Below, piece by piece: positions 26,872-35,070 of a DNA stretch of 45,919 nt. Under the pieces are notes generated by a model. It had not been told where the DNA came from. It worked only from the letters and a program-made list of their open reading frames with translations, and did not search any database. The translations under genes were made by a program, and so were the position numbers. The stretch lies in contig DYKH01000033.1 in assembly GCA_020722685.1 (NCBI GenBank), forward strand, positions 1-45,919. Reading direction: 5' to 3'. This stretch comes from Caldithrix sp. (GTDB lineage: Bacteria > KSB1 > UBA2214 > DYKH01). Within the stretch, counting starts at the first letter, position 1; each line of letters begins with the position of its first letter.

Positions 26872-27648
26872 TCACGGCAAATTTAGACGCGTTATTTTCA
26901 CAGCCTTGCCGCTGACCGCATCAATGCTGATCACCACGCCGCAAAAACGATTGTTGCTGGAGGCGATTTGGTACCGTTCCGGGACTTGATACATAAACCG
27001 CTTAATAGCCGTTTTCGTGTCCAAACCGATGACCGAATCATGCGGCCCGGTCATGCCGGCGTCAGTAATGAAAGCCAATCCTTGCGGCAAAATTCGCTCG
27101 TCAGCCGTTTGCACATGTGTGTGCGTGCCAATAACAGCGCTAACCGTTCCGTCGAGGTACCAGGCGAGAGCCAGTTTCTCAGCAGTGGCTTCGGCGTGCA
27201 TATCCACAACGACAATGGGCGTTTTTTCTCGCAGGCGACTTGCTGCCTGCATTCCCACCTTGAACGGACAATCGATGGGATACATGAACGTCCGTCCTTG
27301 CAGGTTCAGCACGCCGACGTGATGACCGCGAGAAGTAGTAAACATGGTCGAGCCTCGGCCTGGCGCTTCCGGCGGATAGTTCAGCGGTCGCAGCACCCGA
27401 TTGGTGGTATCCAAATAGTGGCGAAAAGCGGCGTTGTTCCAAATATGATTGCCGCTGGTAATAATGTCAATCCCAGCCGAGAAGTACTGACGGGCGATGG
27501 GCTCCGTCAATCCCTTGCCTTTGTCGCCATTCTCGCCGTTGGCAATACACATATCTACTTTGTACTGCTTTTTCAGACTGGGCAAGAATGTGGTCACCGT
27601 GTCCAAGCCCGGCTTGCCGACAATATCCGCGATGAATAGAATTGTCAC
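26872..27648 (-). CDS. ymdB: YmdB-like metallophosphoesterase
   Basis: The protein belongs to the TIGR00282/YmdB family of calcineurin-like phosphodiesterases. In Bacillus, YmdB hydrolyses cyclic nucleotides and affects biofilm decisions. Visible metal-site motifs are FIADIVGKPG at the start, ANGENG, TSGNHIW, VVDMHAEATAEK and IGTHTHVQTADERIL, with DAGMTGPHDSVIG near the C-terminus. The GTG at 27648 is chosen because family members begin M-x-ILFIxDIVG; a TTG six codons upstream (27666) is an alternative. It is 66 bp downstream of rny on the same strand, a pairing kept across many bacterial phyla. About 258 residues, the family length. Confidence 0.94.
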   Translation of the reverse strand: MTILFIADIVGKPGLDTVTTFLPSLKKQYKVDMCIANGENGDKGKGLTEPIARQYFSAGIDIITSGNHIWNNAAFRHYLDTTNRVLRPLNYPPEAPGRGSTMFTTSRGHHVGVLNLQGRTFMYPIDCPFKVGMQAASRLREKTPIVVVDMHAEATAEKLALAWYLDGTVSAVIGTHTHVQTADERILPQGLAFITDAGMTGPHDSVIGLDTKTAIKRFMYQVPERYQIASSNNRFCGVVISIDAVSGKAVKITRLNLP

Positions 27649-27714
27649 TTGATCCGCATCAGCCAAGGGCGGCCCCGTTTGCTGTTTTCAGTTCTCTTGA
27701 CAAGATGAGTATCG

Positions 27715-29277
27715 TCACTTTGCATAATCCACGGCACGGAACTCACGAATCACAGTGACTTTTATCTGACCCGGATATTCCATCTCAGTTTGAATCTTCT
27801 CAGCGATATCGGTAGCGAGCTGCTCGGACATGGCATCATCGATTTTATCGAACTCAACCATCACGCGGATTTCGCGCCCGGCTTGAATGGCGTAGGCCTT
27901 TCCGACTCCGGCAAAAGATTTGGCCACATTTTCCAAGCTTTGCAATCGCTTGATGTAGGCTTCCAAGGTCTCGCGACGAGCGCCCGGCCTCGAGCCGCTA
28001 ATAGCATCAGCGGCTTGAACGAGGATGGAAATGGGCGAAATCGGCTCCACGTCTTCGTGGTGCGAGGCAATGGCATTTTGCACGATCGCCCCTTCGCCGT
28101 ACTTTTTGGCGATCTCGGTGCCGATCTGCGTGTGCGTCCCCTCGGTGTAGCGATCGATGGCCTTGCCGATATCGTGCAAGAGTCCGGCGCGTTTAGCCAG
28201 ATTACCGTCAAGACCCAAGCTGGCCGCCATGAGCCCGGTCAAAAAAGAGACCTCTATAGAATGCTGCAAAACGTTCTGACCATAGCTCGTTCGATACTTG
28301 AGCTTGCCAAGCAGCTTGACAATCTCCGGATGGACGCTGGGAATGCCGGTTTCCAAGAGCGCTTTCTCGCCCTCCTCGACCAGCTTTTCTTCCATCTCTT
28401 GTTTGGTTTTCTCTACCACTTCCTCGATACGAGCGGGGTGGATACGCCCATCGGAAATCAGACGTTCCAATGCGACCTTGGCGATTTCCCGCCGGTAAGG
28501 GTCAAAGCCGGAAAGAACGACAGCCTCCGGCGTATCGTCGACGATCACTTCAATTCCAGTGGTGGACTCGAACGAGCGAATGTTACGGCCTTCTCGCCCG
28601 ATGATGCGACCTTTCATTTCATCCCCTGGTAGATTGACGACCGATACGGTGGTCTCTGTAGAATGATCCGCAGCCGTTCTCTGGATAGCTTGAATGATAA
28701 TTTCTTTGGATTCGCGATTGGCGGTCTGGCGAGCACGATCTTTTATTTCCTTGATCATCTGCGCCGCTTCCTGCTTGGCCTTGTCCAAGAGGTTCTGCAT
28801 CAGAATCCTTTTGGCCTCTTCATTGGAAATACCGCTGATTTTTTCCAACCGGCGATTCTGCTCTTCGATCGAGTTCCTTAGGTCCACCTCCAGCCTGTTG
28901 ACTCTTTCTTCCTTCTGCTTCATCCTTTGTTCGACATCACTGAGCTCCTTCTCTTTCTTGCTCAGCAGGTCATGCCGGCGGTCCAAGTTCAGCTCTCTAG
29001 AGCTAAGCTTGCTTTCAAGTTTCTGTAGTTCGCTCCTTTTGTTTTTGGTCTCGTTATCGAGGTTTTGTTTCAGTTTCAGCCATTCATCTTTGGCTTCTAA
29101 GATTTTCTCTTTTCGTATGCTTTCTGCTTCTTTTTGTGCGTCCGAAATGATTTTTTCGGCAGCTTTCTTGGCATTCGCCAACTGGCCCTGGCCGATGCGC
29201 TTGGACAAGAACCAGCCAACCGCAAAAGAGACAGCGCCTACGACTAACGCGACTGCTATGATCATCGTCGTCTCCAT
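27715..29277 (-). CDS. rny: Ribonuclease Y
   Basis: RNase Y is a membrane-anchored endoribonuclease that starts mRNA decay. At 520 residues the length is standard. An N-terminal membrane segment ([19 protein letters not shown]) is followed by about 170 residues of highly charged coiled coil. A KH domain comes next ([19 protein letters not shown]), then the HD domain with catalytic [15 protein letters not shown] (His-Asp about residues 368-369) and ASHHEDVEP, and a conserved C-terminal domain. GGAGG stands 4 bases before the ATG. The start codon lies only 17 bp after a long, strongly structured RNA element, which may regulate it. ymdB follows and zapA precedes. Confidence 0.97.
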   Translation of the reverse strand: METTMIIAVALVVGAVSFAVGWFLSKRIGQGQLANAKKAAEKIISDAQKEAESIRKEKILEAKDEWLKLKQNLDNETKNKRSELQKLESKLSSRELNLDRRHDLLSKKEKELSDVEQRMKQKEERVNRLEVDLRNSIEEQNRRLEKISGISNEEAKRILMQNLLDKAKQEAAQMIKEIKDRARQTANRESKEIIIQAIQRTAADHSTETTVSVVNLPGDEMKGRIIGREGRNIRSFESTTGIEVIVDDTPEAVVLSGFDPYRREIAKVALERLISDGRIHPARIEEVVEKTKQEMEEKLVEEGEKALLETGIPSVHPEIVKLLGKLKYRTSYGQNVLQHSIEVSFLTGLMAASLGLDGNLAKRAGLLHDIGKAIDRYTEGTHTQIGTEIAKKYGEGAIVQNAIASHHEDVEPISPISILVQAADAISGSRPGARRETLEAYIKRLQSLENVAKSFAGVGKAYAIQAGREIRVMVEFDKIDDAMSEQLATDIAEKIQTEMEYPGQIKVTVIREFRAVDYAK

Positions 29278-29294
29278 TGCCCCTCCGGAACAAT

Positions 29295-29465
29295 AAACCC
29301 AGAAATGGTCAAGAATCCAACTCTATGGTCCCCGGGTATTCTCTCCGCGGTAGGGCCATAGAGAATCATTTAATAAGATCTTTTGACAGGCTCATGGTTA
29401 CTCAATAAGCCTGTTCACTCGCGTGCTCAGCCAAGTGACTGCGCTAGACTCTTGCTTTCTGGGTT
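29295..29465 (-). ncRNA. Structured RNA between zapA and rny (leader or small RNA)
   Basis: On the minus strand, AACCCAGAAA at 29465 pairs perfectly with TTTCTGGGTT ending near 29296, and the next AAGAGTC pairs with GATTCTT (one G-U). A stem of about 17 bp therefore encloses roughly 130 nt. Inside, ACAGGCT/AGCCTGT forms one hairpin and CTCTATGGCCC/GGGG-A-CCATAGAG a strong second one, with CACT/AGTG as a possible third. The G-U pair favours the minus strand. The position just after zapA is where 6S RNA lies in many bacteria, but the multi-hairpin shape is not 6S-like and a better 6S candidate exists at 18637-18836. It ends 17 bp before rny, so a regulatory leader for RNase Y is the simplest reading. 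Confidence 0.5.
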
Positions 29466-29525
29466 GCAAAGGGTAAAGGACAAAGAAGCTTTCCTTACAA
29501 GATTTTTTTCGCACTATGCAATTTG

Positions 29526-29840
29526 CTACTCTTTGTTATCCTCCGATATTTCCTGAAGGCCAAGTTCCAATTTCTTAGTGAGCCTGCCGATGCTATCCTC
29601 AAAGTTCCTGAGTTTTCTCTTCTGCACTTCCTTTTGCTGAAGCAACTCATCGGTTATGTTTAGTGCCGCCAGAATGGCGATCTGGTGTAACGGTCTGTTG
29701 GGCTTTGCCTCTTGAATTTCCCGCATTTTCATGTCAACATATTCAGCAACCCGGCGAACATAATCAACATTTGCATTAACTTTCAACGGATAATCTGTGC
29801 CAAATATTTTCACTTTAAGGATGTTGGTATCACTATCCAT
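29526..29840 (-). CDS. zapA: Cell division protein ZapA
   Basis: The 104-residue protein begins with the ZapA head (ILKVKIFGTDYPLKVNANVDYVRRVAEYVDMKM). It continues with ILAALNITDELLQQKEVQKRK and a C-terminal coiled coil. ZapA bundles FtsZ filaments at the division site. It lies 98 bp after the small coiled-coil gene that follows pheT, an arrangement common in many phyla, and the structured RNA and rny come next. No strong ribosome binding site is visible. Confidence 0.93.
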   Translation of the reverse strand: MDSDTNILKVKIFGTDYPLKVNANVDYVRRVAEYVDMKMREIQEAKPNRPLHQIAILAALNITDELLQQKEVQKRKLRNFEDSIGRLTKKLELGLQEISEDNKE

Positions 29841-29938
29841 TTGAGCTTGACGACCGGAAATAGATTCTAACTACCTGTTTGTCTAGCGCGTCAGTCTGAG
29901 CAAAAGCACAAATTTCAGGTTGGATGAGTCGAACAGAA

Positions 29939-30235
29939 CTATTCAATAAACTTCAACTCTTCCAGTTTAGACAACATGCCTTGAATCCGTTGTCTAAGCA
30001 TTTCTTCTTTATCCTTGTATCTCTGGATGACCGTGTCATCCGCTTTTGTTTTGAATTCCTCGATTACCTTCTGCAACCCTTCAATGCGAAGTTCCTTTTC
30101 GTTAAGCAACGCTCTTAGCTCTTGCTTTTCCTCCAGCAATGTTTGATTCTTCTTTTTCAGCTCGACGAAGCGCTCAATCGCCGCGTCGATGGTTGATTCT
30201 AATTTGTCTACTATGCTTATTTCCGCGTTATTCAT
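29939..30235 (-). CDS. Small coiled-coil protein, possible ZapB-like partner of ZapA
   Basis: This 98-residue acidic protein is almost entirely predicted coiled coil (IDAAIERFVELKKKNQTLLE, LNEKELRIEGLQKVIEEFK). It starts 3 bp after the pheT stop codon and precedes zapA. Small coiled-coil proteins in this position are common; by analogy with E. coli ZapB it may bridge FtsZ-ZapA. The sequence is too simple to prove the family. Confidence 0.75.
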   Translation of the reverse strand: MNNAEISIVDKLESTIDAAIERFVELKKKNQTLLEEKQELRALLNEKELRIEGLQKVIEEFKTKADDTVIQRYKDKEEMLRQRIQGMLSKLEELKFIE

Positions 30236-30238
30236 ATG

Positions 30239-32635
30239 CTATTTTAGTCTTAGCTCGGCGGCAAACTGGGACTTTAGATGCGCCAGAATTTTCTCAACCG
30301 CCTGTTGCACCTCACTCTCACTCAATGTACGTTCTTTTGATGAAAAGGTCAATGAAAAAGCTATGCTCTTTTTGTCCTTAGCCACTTGCGCGCCGCGATA
30401 ATAGTCGAATAGATGCACCTTCACCAAGTTTGCTCCACCGGCCCGCCAGATTTCTCCCTCGATCTTGCCGATGGGAATGTTCATGTCGATCACCAGCGCC
30501 AAATCAAAAGGCACCGAGGGATAGCGAGGTACGGGTTCATAGCTTTTCTGCTTTTTGCTGAATTGGAATAACAAGTCAAAATCTAGACAAAAGGCATAGA
30601 CATCGGGAACTTTAATCTTGAACAGTGAGCAAACTTGATCCCGTATCTTGCCGAATGCGCCAATGATCTGGCCATCCGCTTTGATGGTCGAGCTCTCTTC
30701 GCCCCAATAGACCTCCTGACATGGATCCATCTCCAAACCGTGAATTCCGATCATGTCCAGCAAGCCGGTCACAGCCCCTTTGATGTCGTAGTAATCAAAA
30801 GGCTCCGCTTTCTGATTCCAGTTTTGCTCGCTTCGCTTGCCGGCTAAGATTCCTGCCACTTGACATTTTTCTATGACCTGTTTTTTGCCGACGATTCTCC
30901 ACGCAGCATCGCCGATTTCGAAGAAGCGCAGGTTCTGTATTTGGCGATTTCGATTGTAAGCGACATTGTTCAACAACGACAAGATAAGGCTGGTTCTAAA
31001 TGCGGAAAGCTCCGGGCTCAGCGGGTTGAGGAGCACTACCAACTCACTCTCAGTTGGTAAGAACTCCTTGGCCAAAGTGGGATGAACCAGACTCAAGGAC
31101 ACGGTTTCCTTGAAACCAAAGCCTGACAGGTGCTTTCTTAGTTGATCCTTGAAAGCGACACGTTCATTGATATTTTGACGAAAGTCAATCGGAGCGGAGG
31201 TAGACACGGGGATGTTGTCGTATCCATAGTGGCGGGCAATCTCTTCGATGAGGTCCACGTCGCGCGTCAAATCGGGCCGGAAAGTTGGAATGCGAAACGT
31301 AAGCCGATCATTGTCTTCGGACGCAAGTTTGATGTCCAAAGCAGCCAGAATGCGACTCATGTTTTCCTTCGTCAACGAGGTGCCGAGCAGATTATTGGTT
31401 CTTGTAGCGGACAAATCTATTTCGACGGCCATCACTGGACTCGGATATTCGTCTACGGCGTTCCCAACAATCTCAGCATTCGCGTGCTCGATCATGAGTT
31501 GAGCGCATCGATTTAGAGCGGCCATGGTCCCGTTCGGATCGATTCCGCGTTCAAAACGTCTGGAGGATTCAGAAGCCAGATTCAGTTTTTTGCTGGTCCG
31601 GCGAATGCCCACCGGCTCGAAATAGGCGCTTTCCAAAAACACAGTAGTCGTGTCGGATTCCACCTCCGAGTTCTGTCCACCCATGATGCCGGCCAAAGCC
31701 ACGGGTTTTTGGGCATCGCAAATCAGTAGCGCCTGCTCGTCCAAGGAGCGTTCCTGACCGTCGAGGGTGACGAACTTTTCCCCGGCCAAGGCCGTGCGCA
31801 CGATAATCTTTTGGCCTTCCAACATTTTGGAATCGAATGCGTGCAGAGGCTGACCGGTTTCCATCATCACATAGTTGGTAATATCCACCACGTTGTTGAT
31901 GGAGCGAACACCCACCGCGTGCAAGCGCGCCGCCATCCAGTATGGAGACGGCTGAATTCGAATATTTTGAAGCAATCGACCCGAATAACGGAAGCATCTC
32001 CGGCTATTCTTTATCTCGACGCGAAAAGGATTTTCCGCTGATAGTCTGCTTTCTGCCAACGCAACGGAGGGAATCTTGAGGGGAGCGCCGGTAATCGCGG
32101 CCACCTCTCGAGCAATCCCAATGACGCTTAGACAGTCAGGGCGATTAGGCGTGACGGCAATGTCGAAAACCACATCGGGTTCGCCCAAGACAGCGTGCAA
32201 ATCTCTGCCAACCGGCGCGCTTTCCGGCAGGATCATCAGGCCTTCGGCGCGCTCGCTAAGCCCCAATTCCGCCTCCGAACAAAGCATGCCGTGACTGGTT
32301 AGGCCACGAATATCTTTGGCGTGCACTCGGTGTCCGTCCGCTAAAATCGCGCCTTCCGGGGCAAAAGGCGCCTTCATACCCACCGTGACATTCGGGGCGC
32401 CGCAAACGACCGATGTAGTCTGCCCTCCTGTATCCACCTGGCAAACCGTCAACTGCTGTGCGTCAGCGTGCTTTTGGGCAGAAATTATTTTGCCGACGAC
32501 TATCCCGGAAAAACTTCGTTCCAGAGCATGGTACTCTTCCACCTCCAAGCCCACCATCGTCAGGGCTTTGCTTAAGTCTTTCGGGGATAAAGAAAAGTCG
32601 ACGAATTCTTGCAACCAGTTGAGAGTAACTTTCAA
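30239..32635 (-). CDS. pheT: Phenylalanyl-tRNA synthetase beta subunit
   Basis: The 798-residue protein is full length for bacterial PheT. It starts MKVTLNWLQEFVDFSLSP. The tRNA-binding OB domain (GIVVGKIISAQKHADAQQL, about residues 43-62) is followed by the B3/B4 editing domain with AVTPNRPDCLSVIGIAREV, the B5 domain with MVGQ-like NNVVDITNYVMMETGQPLHAFD, the catalytic-like region (LRKHLSGFGFKETVSLSL) and the C-terminal ferredoxin-fold anticodon domain (PSVPFDLALVIDMNIP). It forms the alpha2-beta2 enzyme with PheS, encoded 18 bp upstream. Confidence 0.98.
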   Translation of the reverse strand: MKVTLNWLQEFVDFSLSPKDLSKALTMVGLEVEEYHALERSFSGIVVGKIISAQKHADAQQLTVCQVDTGGQTTSVVCGAPNVTVGMKAPFAPEGAILADGHRVHAKDIRGLTSHGMLCSEAELGLSERAEGLMILPESAPVGRDLHAVLGEPDVVFDIAVTPNRPDCLSVIGIAREVAAITGAPLKIPSVALAESRLSAENPFRVEIKNSRRCFRYSGRLLQNIRIQPSPYWMAARLHAVGVRSINNVVDITNYVMMETGQPLHAFDSKMLEGQKIIVRTALAGEKFVTLDGQERSLDEQALLICDAQKPVALAGIMGGQNSEVESDTTTVFLESAYFEPVGIRRTSKKLNLASESSRRFERGIDPNGTMAALNRCAQLMIEHANAEIVGNAVDEYPSPVMAVEIDLSATRTNNLLGTSLTKENMSRILAALDIKLASEDNDRLTFRIPTFRPDLTRDVDLIEEIARHYGYDNIPVSTSAPIDFRQNINERVAFKDQLRKHLSGFGFKETVSLSLVHPTLAKEFLPTESELVVLLNPLSPELSAFRTSLILSLLNNVAYNRNRQIQNLRFFEIGDAAWRIVGKKQVIEKCQVAGILAGKRSEQNWNQKAEPFDYYDIKGAVTGLLDMIGIHGLEMDPCQEVYWGEESSTIKADGQIIGAFGKIRDQVCSLFKIKVPDVYAFCLDFDLLFQFSKKQKSYEPVPRYPSVPFDLALVIDMNIPIGKIEGEIWRAGGANLVKVHLFDYYRGAQVAKDKKSIAFSLTFSSKERTLSESEVQQAVEKILAHLKSQFAAELRLK

Positions 32636-32653
32636 AGTCTATTTCCAAGCGAA

Positions 32654-33682
32654 TCAGAACTGTTCTAAGAAGCGCACGTCATTGTCAAAGAAAATACGGA
32701 TATCGTTCACCTGATATTTCAGCATGGCAATGCGCTCGATGCCCATGCCGAACGCATAGCCGCTGTAAATCTTCGGGTCGTAATCGACAAATCCGAATAC
32801 AGCCGGATCGACCATTCCTGCGCCGGATATTTCCAGCCAGCCTGAATCCTTGCAGATTCGGCATCCCCGACCTTGACAAAAGATACAGGAAAAATCGTAT
32901 TCGGCGCTCGGTTCGGTAAAGGGGAAAAAACTGGGACGGAAACGAACCTGCACATCCTCGCCGAAGAGCTTGCGCGCAAAGGCCTGCACTACTCCCTTAA
33001 GCTCGGCAAACGACACACCCCGATCCACGCACAGCCCTTCGACTTGATGAAAAGTCGGCGAGTGCGTAGCATCGGGCGTATCGTTACGAAAACAGCGACC
33101 GGGAGCGATCATGCGTACCGGAGGCCGCTGGCTTTCCATGGTGCGAATTTGCACCGGCGAAGTATGCGTCCGCAGAACGAGCTTGTCCGGCAGATAAAAG
33201 GTATCTTGCATGTCGCGGGACGGATGATATTCCGGAATGTTCAGGGCCTCAAAGTTGTGATACTCTGTCTCGATTTCCGGACCTTCCTCGATGCGAAAGC
33301 CCATGTTGCTGAAGATGGATTTGATTTCATCCATGACTTGCAGCAATGGGTGCAGACTACCTAAGGGCGGCGTCCGGCCCGGCAGCGTCGGATCGAAAAA
33401 TTTGGCGGTCTTTTCTTGACCGGCAAAAGCCTGCGCCTTCGCGTCAAAGGCCTGCTGCAGAGAGACTTTGATCCGGTTTAATTCTGCACCAACTTTGGGA
33501 CGATCGGCTGGAGTGAGCTTCCCCATCAGGGAAAAAAGCGACTGAACCCGGCCCTTACGGCTGAGAAAATCGACGCGAGCTTGCTCCAACGCTTCCCTGG
33601 AAGCGACGGACTGCAATTGCCGCTCAAAATCTTTTTCTATCTTGGCGATCTCGGCGAGAATTGTCGGTAGGTCGTCAGCCAT
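32654..33682 (-). CDS. pheS: Phenylalanyl-tRNA synthetase alpha subunit
   Basis: The 342-residue catalytic subunit has an N-terminal coiled coil and class II motifs: PLLQVMDEIKSIFSNMGF, HNFEALNIPEYHPSRDMQDTF, motif 2 FRNDTPDATHSPTFHQVEG and motif 3 GYAFGMGIERIAML. It also carries the CIFCQGRGCRIC cysteine cluster found in many PheS proteins, which can bind zinc. It starts 3 bp after the rplT stop codon, inside the conserved infC-rpmI-rplT-pheS-pheT group. Confidence 0.98.
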   Translation of the reverse strand: MADDLPTILAEIAKIEKDFERQLQSVASREALEQARVDFLSRKGRVQSLFSLMGKLTPADRPKVGAELNRIKVSLQQAFDAKAQAFAGQEKTAKFFDPTLPGRTPPLGSLHPLLQVMDEIKSIFSNMGFRIEEGPEIETEYHNFEALNIPEYHPSRDMQDTFYLPDKLVLRTHTSPVQIRTMESQRPPVRMIAPGRCFRNDTPDATHSPTFHQVEGLCVDRGVSFAELKGVVQAFARKLFGEDVQVRFRPSFFPFTEPSAEYDFSCIFCQGRGCRICKDSGWLEISGAGMVDPAVFGFVDYDPKIYSGYAFGMGIERIAMLKYQVNDIRIFFDNDVRFLEQF

Positions 33683-33685
33683 TGT

Positions 33686-34033
33686 TTAAGCTTTTGCCGC
33701 CGCGACGATTTGCTCGAAGGCTTTGAAATCGCGCACCGCCAAATCGGCCAAGATCTTGCGATTGATCAGAATGTTCTTCTTGCTCAAGCCGTCAATCAAA
33801 GTGGAATAGTTCGAGCCACACAGCCTGGCGGCAGCGTTGATTCGCGCAATCCATAATTTGCGAAAGTCGCTTTTCTTCGCACGTCGATCGGCGTAGGCAT
33901 AAGCCAGTCCTTTTTCTACCTGTTCTTTGGCAGACCTCCAAAGTCTATGCTTGCCTCCGTAGTATCCCCGTGCAGCTTTTATAATCTTATTTCGTCGATG
34001 TCTGGTAGGAACCGACGAGTGTGCCCTTGGCAT
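33686..34033 (-). CDS. rplT: 50S ribosomal protein L20
   Basis: Standard 115-residue L20 with [21 protein letters not shown] and [19 protein letters not shown]. It helps assemble the large subunit and, in E. coli and Bacillus, represses its own operon by binding mRNA. GGAGG lies 7 bases upstream of the ATG. The 178-bp spacer before it is long for this operon and contains a stem-loop, a possible autoregulatory site. Confidence 0.98.
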   Translation of the reverse strand: MPRAHSSVPTRHRRNKIIKAARGYYGGKHRLWRSAKEQVEKGLAYAYADRRAKKSDFRKLWIARINAAARLCGSNYSTLIDGLSKKNILINRKILADLAVRDFKAFEQIVAAAKA

Positions 34034-34086
34034 AAAAATCCTCCATGAACAACTTGTTTTCTAAGTAGTGTACTCACTCAGCAATG

Positions 34087-34126
34087 GGTCAGCCAATCCT
34101 TTCTTTCCGGAGGGATTTCTCTGACC
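34087..34126 (-). promoter_or_regulatory. Stem-loop in the rpmI-rplT spacer (possible L20 control site)
   Basis: On the minus strand GGTCAG pairs with CTGACC around an inner ATCC/GGAT stem. The outer CAGCC/GGCTG pairing is an exclusive alternative. It lies 53 bp before the L20 start codon. L20 is known to autoregulate, but this site shows no diagnostic sequence, so the link is inference. Confidence 0.3.
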
Positions 34127-34211
34127 GGCTGGGTGCTCGATCAAAAATAGGACACTCTCAACATAGGGAGGCTGATTAGAAACCCTCCGCAGGTTTGATG
34201 GAGTATCAGAA

Positions 34212-34406
34212 TTACGCAAGAATCATTCGTTTCGCGCGGCGTACGTCGGCGGCGGCCACCAATGCCCCCCGTCGAAGGTTGCGTTTTCGCTTACGGGTCT
34301 TTTTGGTCAGGATGTGGCTTTTGTAAGCCTTGCTTCTGCGTACGTTCCCCTTGCCAGTCAGCCTGAATCTCTTCGATGCAGCGCGATTGGATTTCATCTT
34401 TGGCAT
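34212..34406 (-). CDS. rpmI: 50S ribosomal protein L35
   Basis: The 64-residue basic protein has the full L35 pattern [33 protein letters not shown] and the C-terminal VRRAKRMI. It lies 26 bp downstream of infC and upstream of rplT, the universal order. Confidence 0.98.
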   Translation of the reverse strand: MPKMKSNRAASKRFRLTGKGNVRRSKAYKSHILTKKTRKRKRNLRRGALVAAADVRRAKRMILA

Positions 34407-34432
34407 ATCAGATCCTTAGGTTTTGGGTTATT

Positions 34433-34942
34433 CTATTTCTTGGTAAAAAAGACGACCAATTGCCCGCCTTCCATCTTTGCGTCCTTTTCGATTTTGGCAA
34501 CTTCTTGGAGAGCTTCTTTGAACTTCTCGATCACCCGGTTGCCAAATTCTTGGTGTACCATTTCGCGTCCTCGGAACATCACCGTGGCCTTTACCCGGTG
34601 CCCTTCTTCGATAAATTTGATAGCGTGCTTCACCTTAAAGTTGAAATCATGTTCATCGATTTTTGGGCGCAAGCGGATTTCTTTGGTCACGATGACGTGC
34701 TGCTTCTTCTTCGTTTCCTTTTCCTTTTTGGCGAGCTCGTACTTGAACTTGCCAAAATCCATGATTTTGCAGACCGGCGGCACGGAGTTGGGAGCTACCT
34801 CAACCAAGTCAAGACCCGCCACTTCAGCCCGTCTGGTTGCCTCCGCAATGCTCACAATGCCAACCTGCTGGCCATTCTCATCCACTAAACGAACGGTTGG
34901 CGAATCGATCTGCTCATTGACACGGATCGCACGTTTTTTAAT
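34433..34942 (-). CDS. infC: Translation initiation factor IF-3 with an AUU start codon
   Basis: IF-3 binds the 30S subunit and checks start-codon and tRNA choice. The coding frame extends upstream of the first standard start (GTG at 34885) through KKRAIRVNEQIDSPTVRL, the conserved IF-3 N-terminus. The frame begins at an ATT codon at 34942 placed 6 bases after GGAGG. Starting there gives 169 residues, the usual size, whereas the GTG would remove 19 conserved residues. The rest has GIVSIAEA, VCKIMDFGKFKYE, EIRLRPKIDEHDFNFKVKHA and VMFRGREM. In E. coli infC also starts at AUU, so that IF-3 represses its own translation; the same control is likely here. Confidence 0.95.
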   Translation of the reverse strand: MKKRAIRVNEQIDSPTVRLVDENGQQVGIVSIAEATRRAEVAGLDLVEVAPNSVPPVCKIMDFGKFKYELAKKEKETKKKQHVIVTKEIRLRPKIDEHDFNFKVKHAIKFIEEGHRVKATVMFRGREMVHQEFGNRVIEKFKEALQEVAKIEKDAKMEGGQLVVFFTKK

Positions 34943-35070
34943 AGTTGGCCTCCACTGAATAATTCGGTCGCCAGTCCGGCGCCGGCAAGCCGCAACTCGG
35001 TTGGAAGCGCGATGTGCCCTGAAAAGCGCCTCGAATCGGTCGTGACTTTCCTTTGGCCGGAGGAGTTGGG

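Noticed and set aside
28694..29296. 200-residue Ser/Phe/Leu-rich plus-strand frame
   Set aside because: It is the complement of the RNase Y coiled coil; the low-complexity composition comes from AAG/GAG repeats on the coding strand.
29295..29465. 6S RNA by its position next to zapA
   Set aside because: The several-hairpin structure does not fit the 6S rod, and a better candidate occurs at 18637-18836; kept as an unassigned structured RNA.
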